This document shows positions 1-5,452 of a stretch of DNA of 7,557 bases, in pieces (within the stretch, counting starts at the first letter, position 1; each line of letters opens with the position of its first letter). The notes below the pieces were generated by a model that saw only the letters and a program-made list of their open reading frames with translations, ran no database searches and had not been told where the DNA came from. The DNA is from Burkholderiaceae bacterium (GTDB lineage Bacteria > Pseudomonadota > Gammaproteobacteria > Burkholderiales > Burkholderiaceae_D), in assembly GCA_019752915.1 (NCBI GenBank), contig JAIELO010000241.1, positions 1-7,557 on the forward strand. Reading direction: 5' to 3'. The position numbers were made by a program, and so were the translations under genes.

Positions 1-510
1 CACTTCCGGCTCTTCGCCGCCATCGAGGGCAAAGTCGGGCATGTTCAGATCCTGACCGCTAGCAGCGACGATCGAACCATCACCTTTGTAGAACCACTCC
101 GGCTGCACGCCCGCTTCACCAGCGGCTGGCTTGCCGCCTTCCACGCCCATCCGGAACATCTTCATGGAGTCGCTCAGCGAGGCCACATCGCCACCGATTT
201 TCTTGTGCATGGCATCGCGGGTATCGGCGCTGCCCAGATGGGTCAGGCCGGTACCGGTCACGTAGCAGTGCGCATCGTCCGCATGATCGAGTGGTGGCAG
301 CAGACGCCCGGAAGCGGCCACCGCGTCATACGCCAGCAAGGCATTGCCCTGCGCCTGTTTCGCCAGCGCAGCCAGACCGACCTTCTGACGGATGGCAGCT
401 TGCGCCAGCGCATAGGTCGTGTCATAGCCTTCGATGACGCGAATCGCGTTCTGTTCCAGCACGCCGATCTGGCGGCCTCCCTGTACATTCTTGAATTGCA
501 CGAGCAACAT
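1..510 (-). CDS. GguC/AraD1-type FAH-superfamily protein, 5' part only
   Basis: This is the first 170 codons of a gene that runs off the low end of the window; related proteins are usually about 330 residues long. The ATG at 510-508 has a good ribosome binding site (GGAG at 519-516, 5 nt further on to the spacer end) and the frame stays open to base 1. The protein starts MLLVQFKNVQ and contains YVTGTGLTHLGS (residues 83-94), PEWFYKG (137-143) and an acidic EEPE (166-169). The last two resemble substrate- and metal-binding segments of the fumarylacetoacetate hydrolase fold, and the overall pattern matches the GguC/AraD1 group. Members of this superfamily dehydrate 2-keto-3-deoxy-pentonates in non-phosphorylative pentose pathways. 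That role fits here because the gene lies 40 bp downstream of an arabinonate dehydratase gene in the same direction. The family call is fairly secure; the exact reaction is inferred from context. Confidence 0.8.
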   Translation of the reverse strand, partial: MLLVQFKNVQGGRQIGVLEQNAIRVIEGYDTTYALAQAAIRQKVGLAALAKQAQGNALLAYDAVAASGRLLPPLDHADDAHCYVTGTGLTHLGSADTRDAMHKKIGGDVASLSDSMKMFRMGVEGGKPAAGEAGVQPEWFYKGDGSIVAASGQDLNMPDFALDGGEEPEV

Positions 511-550
511 GGTATCTCCGGATTTCCTGATTTTTCTGATTAATTTCTGA
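511..550 (-). repeat. AATCAG-type degenerate repeat in the araD1 leader
   Basis: The 40-bp gap between the dehydratase stop and the next start holds three imperfect copies of an (A)ATCAGRAA unit on the minus strand (TTAGTCAGAAA, TTAATCAGAAA, AATCAGGAAA), followed by the ribosome binding site. The same unit, better preserved, forms the 9-bp tandem repeat at the 5' end of the mutarotase gene about 3 kb away. No other gene or promoter is visible in the gap. Confidence 0.5.
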
Positions 551-2293
551 CTAATGCGAGTGGCGTGGCACAGCAGAACCGCGATTCCCGACCAGGAAAT
601 CAAAGTCGCAGCCTTCGTCCGCTTGCAGTACGTGTTCGATATACAGTTTCTGGTAACCGGTCTTCGGTCCCGGCGCACTGCCAGCCACGCGAACGGCTTG
701 ACGCTGCGCCATTTCCTCGTCGGAGATTTCCAGATTCAGCACCCCGCCTGCGCAGTCGAGGGTGATCCAGTCGCCGTCCTTGACGATGCCCAGCGGACCA
801 CCCGCCATGGCTTCCGGTGCCACGTGCAGCACCACGGTGCCGTAGGCGGTGCCACTCATGCGCGCATCGGAGATACGCACCATATCTTTGACGCCAGCGG
901 CCAGCAACTTCGGTGGCAGGCCCATATTGCCCACCTCCGCCATGCCCGGATAACCTTTCGGGCCGCAGTTTTTCATCACCAGAATCGAGCTGGCATCGAC
1001 TTCCAGATCGGGATCGATGATGCTCTTCTTGTAGTGTTCGAAGTCCTCGAATACCACGGCGCGACCACGGTGCTGCATCAGTTCCGGGGTGGCTGCCGAC
1101 GGTTTGAGTACCGCGCCGCGTGGCGCCAGATTGCCGCGCAGGATGCAGATGCCGCCATCCTTGAGCAGCGGCTTTTCCAGCGGACGAATCACTTCGTCAT
1201 CGTAAATCGGCGCGGACTGGCAGTTTTCCCACAGGGTCTTGCCGTTCACGGTGAGTGCATCGGGATGCGGCACCAGATTGCCTTCGCCCAGACGGCGGAT
1301 CGCCGCTGGCAGACCACCGGCGTAATAGAACTCTTCCATCAGGAAGCGGCCGGACGGCAGCAGGTCGACAATGGTCGGCGTACCGCGACCAACACGGGTC
1401 CAGTCTTCCAGTTCCAGATCGACGCCGATCCGGCCAGCGATGGCTTTCAGGTGAATCACGGCATTGGTCGAGCCACCGATGGCGGCGTTGACGCGAATCG
1501 CGTTTTCGAAGTTCTCGCGCTTGAGAATTTTCGACAGCTTCAGGTCTTCGCGCACCATTTCCACGGCGCGGATACCGGACATATGGGCCAGAATATAGCG
1601 ACGCGAATCCACCGCAGGAATCGCAGCATTGTGCGGCAGCGTCGTGCCCAGTGCTTCGGCCATGCAGGCCATGGTGGAGGCGGTACCCATGGTGTTGCAG
1701 GTACCGGCCGAACGCGAGTGACCCGATTCGGCCGACATGAATTCGTGCATGGTGATTTCACCGGCTTTGACCTGCTCGTGCAACTGCCAGACGGCGGTGC
1801 CGGAGCCGATGTTCTTGCCGTTGAGCTTACCGTTTAACATCGGGCCGCCGCTGACCACGATGGTCGGAATATCGACCGAGGCTGCGCCCATCAGCAGGGC
1901 TGGCGTGGTTTTGTCGCAGCCAACCAGCAGCACCACACCATCCATCGGATTGCCGCGGATCGATTCTTCCACATCCATACTGGCCAGATTACGGGTCAGC
2001 ATGGCGGTCGGACGCAGATTCGATTCGCCGTTGGAGAACACCGGGAATTCAACGGGGAAGCCACCCGCTTCCAGAATGCCGCGCTTGACGTGTTCGGCCA
2101 GTTTGCGGAAATGTGCATTGCAAGGGGTCAGCTCCGACCAGGTGTTGCAGATGCCGATGATCGGTTTGCCCTGGAATTCATGATCAGGAATGCCCTGATT
2201 TTTCATCCAGCTGCGGTACATGAAACCGTTCTTGTCCTGCGTGCCAAACCATTCAGCAGAGCGAAGCTTGACCTTCTTGTCGTTCTCAGACAT
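551..2293 (-). CDS. IlvD/EDD-family dehydratase, probable L-arabinonate dehydratase
   Basis: A 580-residue enzyme expected to convert L-arabinonate to 2-keto-3-deoxy-L-arabinonate (EC 4.2.1.25) in the cytoplasm. It has all family hallmarks. Three cysteines can bind a [2Fe-2S] cluster: C58 in TPCN, C126 in GCDKTTP and C199 in GTCNTMG. K128 is the position that is carbamylated and binds Mg2+ in relatives. S480 in DARMSGT is the catalytic serine. Length and segments such as KNCGPKGYPGMAEVGNMG and ISDARMSGTAYGTVVLH closely resemble, from memory, the characterised Rhizobium leguminosarum L-arabinonate dehydratase rather than IlvD or EDD. Related enzymes also accept D-fuconate or D-galactonate, so substrate is not certain. 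I chose the ATG at 2293 because GAGGAG sits just before it and the conserved part begins soon after; an in-frame ATG at 2347 would add 18 unconserved residues. The adjacent AraD1 gene and the upstream GH43 and mutarotase genes support a pentonate substrate. Confidence 0.88.
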   Translation of the reverse strand: MSENDKKVKLRSAEWFGTQDKNGFMYRSWMKNQGIPDHEFQGKPIIGICNTWSELTPCNAHFRKLAEHVKRGILEAGGFPVEFPVFSNGESNLRPTAMLTRNLASMDVEESIRGNPMDGVVLLVGCDKTTPALLMGAASVDIPTIVVSGGPMLNGKLNGKNIGSGTAVWQLHEQVKAGEITMHEFMSAESGHSRSAGTCNTMGTASTMACMAEALGTTLPHNAAIPAVDSRRYILAHMSGIRAVEMVREDLKLSKILKRENFENAIRVNAAIGGSTNAVIHLKAIAGRIGVDLELEDWTRVGRGTPTIVDLLPSGRFLMEEFYYAGGLPAAIRRLGEGNLVPHPDALTVNGKTLWENCQSAPIYDDEVIRPLEKPLLKDGGICILRGNLAPRGAVLKPSAATPELMQHRGRAVVFEDFEHYKKSIIDPDLEVDASSILVMKNCGPKGYPGMAEVGNMGLPPKLLAAGVKDMVRISDARMSGTAYGTVVLHVAPEAMAGGPLGIVKDGDWITLDCAGGVLNLEISDEEMAQRQAVRVAGSAPGPKTGYQKLYIEHVLQADEGCDFDFLVGNRGSAVPRHSH

Positions 2294-2456
2294 GCATATC
2301 TCCTCAGTATGTTCTTGTACAGGGACCTGCTTGTCATGCCCCTGCATCGATAAGCCATACTAAGATGTACTGAGATATCTTTCCAATAAATTATTATTCG
2401 ACTTCGATACCAAAAACAGTATCACTTTAGCCGAACTCCCAGCGCCGCTCGCCGCT
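2294..2456 (-). other. 163-bp leader of the dehydratase gene with a hairpin
   Basis: This gap between the mutarotase stop and the dehydratase start is AT-rich in its middle (AATAATAATTTATT on the minus strand). An inverted repeat, TGCAGGG at 2346-2340 with CCCTGTA at 2324-2318, could form a 7-bp stem (one G-U pair) with a 15-nt loop, about 25 nt before the start codon. A ribosome binding site GAGGAG lies at about 2304-2299. A short GATAC/GTATC inverted repeat follows the mutarotase stop (2423-2406) but lacks a U tract, so it is not a convincing terminator. The length of the gap compared with the 30-52 bp gaps elsewhere suggests a separate control point. Confidence 0.4.
2357..2386 (-). promoter_or_regulatory. 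weak candidate sigma-70 promoter for the dehydratase gene
   Basis: TTGGAA (2386-2381, four of six consensus bases) and TAGTAT (2362-2357, four of six) are separated by 18 bp. Transcription would begin near 2350, just before the leader hairpin. Between the boxes lies a perfect 8-bp palindrome, AGATATCT, and a near-palindrome CTCAG-N5-CTTAG that could be an operator. The match is poor enough to arise by chance in AT-rich sequence. Confidence 0.25.
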
Positions 2457-3632
2457 TCACCCAGCGACGCTGAAGCGGTAGGCCATAGCGGTGCTGTAGG
2501 TCGCACCGGGGCGCAGAATGGTGCTGGCAAAATGGGCGTGATTCGGCGCATCGGGGAAATGCTGGGGTTCGAGGCAGAAGCCACTACGGAAATCGTAACA
2601 GCGCCCCTTGCCGCGCACCGCCGCCGATAGGAAGTTACCGCTGTAGAATTGCACGCCCGGTTCCTGCGTCCACACTTCCAGCACCCGCCCGGACGCCGGT
2701 TCATGGACGCGAGCGGCCAGTGCCAGCGCGCCGTCCTGTGGCCGGTTAAGCACAAAGTTATGGTCATAGCCACTGCCGTAACCGAGTTGCTCGTCCTGCG
2801 CACCGATACGTGCACCGATCGCATGCGGCGTACGGAAGTCAAAGGGGGTATCTTGCACGAGACGCATTTCGCCAGTGGGAATCAGGCCAGCATCGACCGG
2901 CGTGTAGGCGTCGGCGGGAATGGTCAGTTGGTGGGAAAGGATATCGGAAGGCCCGGTCTCGCCCTGCCCTGCCAGATTGAAATAGGCGTGATTGGTCAGG
3001 TTGACGGGGGTTGCCCGATCGGTGCTGGCGTGGAAAGTAATCTCTAAACCGTTATCTTTGGTCAGTTCGTAATGCACCGTCACATCGAGATTGCCGGGAT
3101 AGCCCTGCTCGCCATCGGGACTCAGATAACGCAGAATCAACCCGGCCGAGGTGGGCGTGGTGAAAGTCTCGGCGCGCCATAGCTTGCGGTGGAAACCCTC
3201 GGTGCCGCCATGCAGGTGATTGATACCATTGTTGACATCGAGCTGGTATTGCTGGCCATCGAGTTCGAACTGGCCGCGCGCAATGCGGTTGCCGTAGCGC
3301 CCGATCAGCGCGCCAAAGTAATGTGATTCGTCCATGTAGGCAGCCGCATTGTCGAAGCCGAGGCAGACGTCGGCCAGCTTGCCATCGCGATCCGGCACAT
3401 GCATCTCCGTGATCACGCCACCCAGATCGCTGATACGCACCAGCATCCCGTTCGCGTTGGTCAGCGTGTAGAGCGTGGCTTCCCGGCCATCGGGCAAGGC
3501 ACCAAACGGTGCCGAGGAGATTGCGGGCAGTGTTGCCTGAATCATCTGATTATGCGGATTTGCCTGATTTGCCTGATTTGCCTGATTTGCCTGATTTACC
3601 TGATTTTCCTGATTTTCCTGATTTACCTGCAT
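2457..3632 (-). CDS. galM: aldose 1-epimerase (mutarotase) with repeat-encoded N-terminus
   Basis: A 391-residue member of the GalM family, which interconverts alpha and beta anomers of free aldoses. The catalytic residues are all visible: the NHLHGG motif at 138-143, NLTNHAYFN with H215, D290 in YDHNF, and the probable general base E355 in GFCLEPQ, followed by PDAPNH. In this cluster it probably equilibrates L-arabinose released by the inverting GH43 enzyme. The family domain begins around residue 40. Residues 1-33 are an added Asn/Gln-rich stretch of NQE, NQV and NQA triplets encoded by a 9-bp tandem repeat. The ATG at 3632 is preferred because GAGGA (3645-3641) lies 8 nt before it; the internal ATG at residue 30 has no clear ribosome binding site, though it would give a normal-length GalM. 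No signal peptide is apparent. Confidence 0.93.
   Translation of the reverse strand: MQVNQENQENQVNQANQANQANQANPHNQMIQATLPAISSAPFGALPDGREATLYTLTNANGMLVRISDLGGVITEMHVPDRDGKLADVCLGFDNAAAYMDESHYFGALIGRYGNRIARGQFELDGQQYQLDVNNGINHLHGGTEGFHRKLWRAETFTTPTSAGLILRYLSPDGEQGYPGNLDVTVHYELTKDNGLEITFHASTDRATPVNLTNHAYFNLAGQGETGPSDILSHQLTIPADAYTPVDAGLIPTGEMRLVQDTPFDFRTPHAIGARIGAQDEQLGYGSGYDHNFVLNRPQDGALALAARVHEPASGRVLEVWTQEPGVQFYSGNFLSAAVRGKGRCYDFRSGFCLEPQHFPDAPNHAHFASTILRPGATYSTAMAYRFSVAG
3534..3632 (-). repeat. 9-bp tandem repeat (AATCAGGNA) inside the 5' end of galM
   Basis: Eleven consecutive 9-nt units span 99 bp. The seven at 3623-3561 are nearly identical (AATCAGGAA, AATCAGGTA, AATCAGGCA), with four successive identical AATCAGGCA copies coding NQA. 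Units 9-11 (3560-3534) are decayed, and the start-codon unit ATGCAGGTA itself looks like a variant of the same motif. The unit length is a multiple of three, so gain or loss of copies keeps the reading frame and changes only the length of the N-terminal tail. Confidence 0.9.
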
Positions 3633-3684
3633 TGCTAAGTTCCTCGATGATTGCGATCCGTCGTAGCTGACCGTAGCAGCAGCC

Positions 3685-4272
3685 TCAGTCGATGTCTTCC
3701 AGCAGATCCGTTACCCGCCGATTTCTCGGCGTACGCCGTTCCAGCACCGTGCTTGATTGGTGATCGACATGTTCGATCAGCGTCACGGCCGCCGTGAGCG
3801 CCTGCCCCATCGCTTTCGCGGCGCTGGTGAGAGCATCGGCCGCAGTAGGCGGCGGAGTATTGACGCGCTCCGTAGCTCTGGCGCGCAGCCGTCTGGCATT
3901 GACCCAGTCACGCTCGCCCGGCATGCGTAACCACAGGTCACGCCAGGCGTTGCGTCCATCACCAGCGATCGCCAGCGTCATCGCACGCGGAGACACCGAA
4001 GCCCCGCCATAAATGAGCTGATCGCCGACCACCCGCGCAAAATAGGACTGCTCGAGATATTCCATGCGCACGCGCGTACCATCCGGCAAAAACAGCTGCT
4101 TCCACTGATAGCCGTGCAGCACTTCTGCGCCAGCCTTCTCCCGGGCAACCCAAGCCTTGATGGCAGCATCGGCCGCCTCGGTAGGCGACACGGTGCTGCC
4201 GCTAGTTCTAAGAAAATCCAGCAACAACTGCAGCGAGTGGGGTGCTAACGTATTCTCGTGTAGCGCATTCAT
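3685..4272 (-). CDS. uncharacterised 195-residue protein with RAMA/DUF2924-like core
   Basis: I do not recognise a named family. Residues 10-48 look helical (LQLLLDFLRTSG, then an Ala-rich helix). Residues 53-131 form a beta-rich core: GYQWKQLFLPDGTRVRM, YFARVVGDQLIYGG, VSPRAMTLAIAGDGRNAW, RDLWLRMPGE. The layout 'GT-x-L/V-R ... A-x-V-x-G-D-x-I-x-Y-x-G ... SP-x-x-x-x-x-x-x-G-x-x-R-N-A-W' resembles by eye the RAMA and DUF2924 domains, small folds found with restriction-modification and phage-related proteins. The C-terminus has an Ala-rich helix (143-166) and a charged tail, ERRTPRNRRVTDLLEDID. No membrane segment or signal peptide is seen. The start at 4272 has a strong ribosome binding site (AGGAG at 4284-4280, 7-nt spacer), embedded in a striking repeat array. 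Nothing ties it to sugar metabolism although it sits between GH43 and galM; it may be an inserted, self-regulated gene. Confidence 0.75.
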   Translation of the reverse strand: MNALHENTLAPHSLQLLLDFLRTSGSTVSPTEAADAAIKAWVAREKAGAEVLHGYQWKQLFLPDGTRVRMEYLEQSYFARVVGDQLIYGGASVSPRAMTLAIAGDGRNAWRDLWLRMPGERDWVNARRLRARATERVNTPPPTAADALTSAAKAMGQALTAAVTLIEHVDHQSSTVLERRTPRNRRVTDLLEDID

Positions 4273-4399
4273 ACTCGTTCTCCTGTCTCGTTTGTACTCG
4301 TTTGTGCTCGTTCTGTCTCGTTTGACCGGCGAAAGCGGCTTGGGTTCAAACGAGACAAAACGAGTACAAACGAGACAGAACCAGACACCAAAACGAGAC
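4272..4399. repeat. mirror-image array of ten CGAGAC-type hexamers before the orphan gene
   Basis: On the plus strand the left arm carries TACTCG (4272), GTCTCG (4285), TACTCG (4295), TGCTCG (4305) and GTCTCG (4315). The right arm carries the inverse: CGAGAC (4351), CGAGTA (4361), CGAGAC (4371), CCAGAC (4381) and CGAGAC (4394). Steps are 13-10-10-10 bp on the left and 10-10-10-13 bp on the right, symmetric about 4335.5. Over the 52-bp arms I count 42 matching positions; the inner 29 bp (4297-4325 against 4346-4374) have only two mismatches, leaving a 20-nt loop. The 10-bp period places hexamers on one face of the helix, as expected of an operator array. As RNA the same sequence would fold into a long hairpin. 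Function is unknown; repressor binding or RNA control of the downstream gene are both possible. Confidence 0.85.
4280..4284 (-). promoter_or_regulatory. ribosome binding site inside the repeat array
   Basis: AGGAG lies 7 nt before the ATG at 4272, in the widened 13-bp step between the last two hexamers of the gene-proximal arm. In a full-length hairpin of the two arms it would fall in an unpaired or poorly paired internal loop. Confidence 0.7.
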
Positions 4400-4401
4400 A
4401 G

Positions 4402-4459
4402 TTTGCGCCACAGCGCACTGCGCGCCTACCCCTGCATATACCCCCCGGTGTGCCGCAAA
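4402..4459. repeat. 11-bp imperfect inverted repeat after the GH43 gene
   Basis: TTTGCGCCACA (4402-4412) and TGTGCCGCAAA (4449-4459) are inverted copies with one mismatch, 36 bp apart. The interval contains a smaller GCGC-AGT-GCGC hairpin and a C-rich run. On the minus strand no U tract follows the arm, so this is not a standard intrinsic terminator, but it could act as a 3' stabilising stem for the GH43 message. Together with the hexamer array it accounts for nearly all of the 196-bp gene-free interval 4273-4468; I see no gene in it. Confidence 0.5.
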
Positions 4460-4468
4460 AAACCCTGT

Positions 4469-5422
4469 TTACGCCAGCGAAGGCTTACCAAACACCGGCA
4501 TACCCTGCGCATCCCACTGCAGCGCCTTCACATAGGTATGCCGATCCGGATTCCACAGCGGGTCACCGACAATTTCCGTGTAGGTACGGGCGTGATAGAC
4601 CAGCAGCACCGTGGCGCCATCTTCGGACACCGTAAAACTATTATGCCCGGGACCATACACCCCGTGCTCGAAGCAGGTTTGCAGCACCGGCTGTGGCGAC
4701 TTGGTCCATGCTGCAGGGTCGAGCAGATTCGCGTTCTCGTCGGCCCACAGCAGCCCCATGGCATAGTTTTCGTCGGTCGCACTGGCCGAATAACTAATGA
4801 AAATTTTGCCATGCTTTTTCAGCACGGACGGACCTTCATTGACCCAGAAGCCACGGATTTCCCAGTCAAACTCCGGCTTACTGAGCATCACTGGCGGACC
4901 ACCCAGCTGCCAAGGCGTTTTCATGGGCGCGATGTACAGATTGGAATTGCCCTCGATCGCCACATCCTTCTGCGCCCACAGGTAGTACAGCTGGCCATTG
5001 TGGGTAAAGGTGGTAGCGTCCAGACAGAAGGTGTCGATACCGGTATCGATCTGCCCCATGAACTCCCACTCGCCTTCCAGCGGATTCGCGTGAGAGTTAC
5101 GGATCGCATACATCCGGTGCTGGAACAGCCTGTTTTTTATCTCGCGGCTGGGCGCCGCCGCAAAATACACATACCACGCACCGTCATTGAAGTGCAGCTC
5201 CGGGGCCCACAGCAACTCGCTATAAGGCCCCGTTTCCGGCTTATGCCAGACATCGATTTTTTCCGCATCCACCAGCCCGGCCAGCGTGCTGGCACGGCGC
5301 AATTCGATACGGTCGTACTGCGGTACCGATGCCGTGAAGTAGTAATAGCCGTCGGTGTGACGGTAAATGTGGGGATCGGCGCGCTGTTCGATCAGCGGCT
5401 TGAGAACTTGTACAGTTTCCAT
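4469..5422 (-). CDS. GH43-family glycosidase, probable cytoplasmic alpha-L-arabinofuranosidase
   Basis: A 317-residue five-bladed beta-propeller enzyme of glycoside hydrolase family 43. The catalytic triad is visible: base D16 in RADPHIY, pKa-modulating D135 in CLDATTF and acid E196 in NEGPSVL; H260 in GPGHNSF is the usual central histidine. Family 43 enzymes invert configuration and act mainly on alpha-L-arabinofuranosides and beta-xylosides. Phrases such as WAPELHFNDGAWYVYFAA and the L-arabinonate genes nearby favour arabinofuranosidase, but xylosidase activity cannot be excluded. The length fits a single catalytic domain without carbohydrate-binding module. No signal peptide is present, so it should act inside the cell on oligosaccharides brought in by the GPH symporter encoded 30 bp upstream. 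Its own ribosome binding site is weak (GAGAG about 11 nt before ATG), which suggests translation linked to the preceding gene. Confidence 0.88.
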   Translation of the reverse strand: METVQVLKPLIEQRADPHIYRHTDGYYYFTASVPQYDRIELRRASTLAGLVDAEKIDVWHKPETGPYSELLWAPELHFNDGAWYVYFAAAPSREIKNRLFQHRMYAIRNSHANPLEGEWEFMGQIDTGIDTFCLDATTFTHNGQLYYLWAQKDVAIEGNSNLYIAPMKTPWQLGGPPVMLSKPEFDWEIRGFWVNEGPSVLKKHGKIFISYSASATDENYAMGLLWADENANLLDPAAWTKSPQPVLQTCFEHGVYGPGHNSFTVSEDGATVLLVYHARTYTEIVGDPLWNPDRHTYVKALQWDAQGMPVFGKPSLA

Positions 5423-5452
5423 GCTATTTGCAACTCTCGATTAATTGTAAAC

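Noticed and set aside
554..1837. Plus-strand open frame of 427 codons
   Set aside because: It is antisense to the arabinonate dehydratase, whose catalytic motifs are fully conserved; the plus-strand product looks like a composition artefact.
2294..2347. Upstream start adding 18 residues to the dehydratase
   Set aside because: The added residues are not family-like, and the strong GAGGAG lies before the downstream ATG at 2293.
2406..2423. Terminator after galM
   Set aside because: The GATAC/GTATC stem is only 5 bp and is not followed by a U tract.
3534..3632. CRISPR-like array at the galM start
   Set aside because: The units are 9 bp, directly adjacent and without spacers, and they are in frame with galM.
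4272..4399. CRISPR or replication-origin iterons
   Set aside because: The repeats are only hexamers in two opposed arms with 10-bp steps; there are no unique spacers, no cas genes and no replication initiator nearby.
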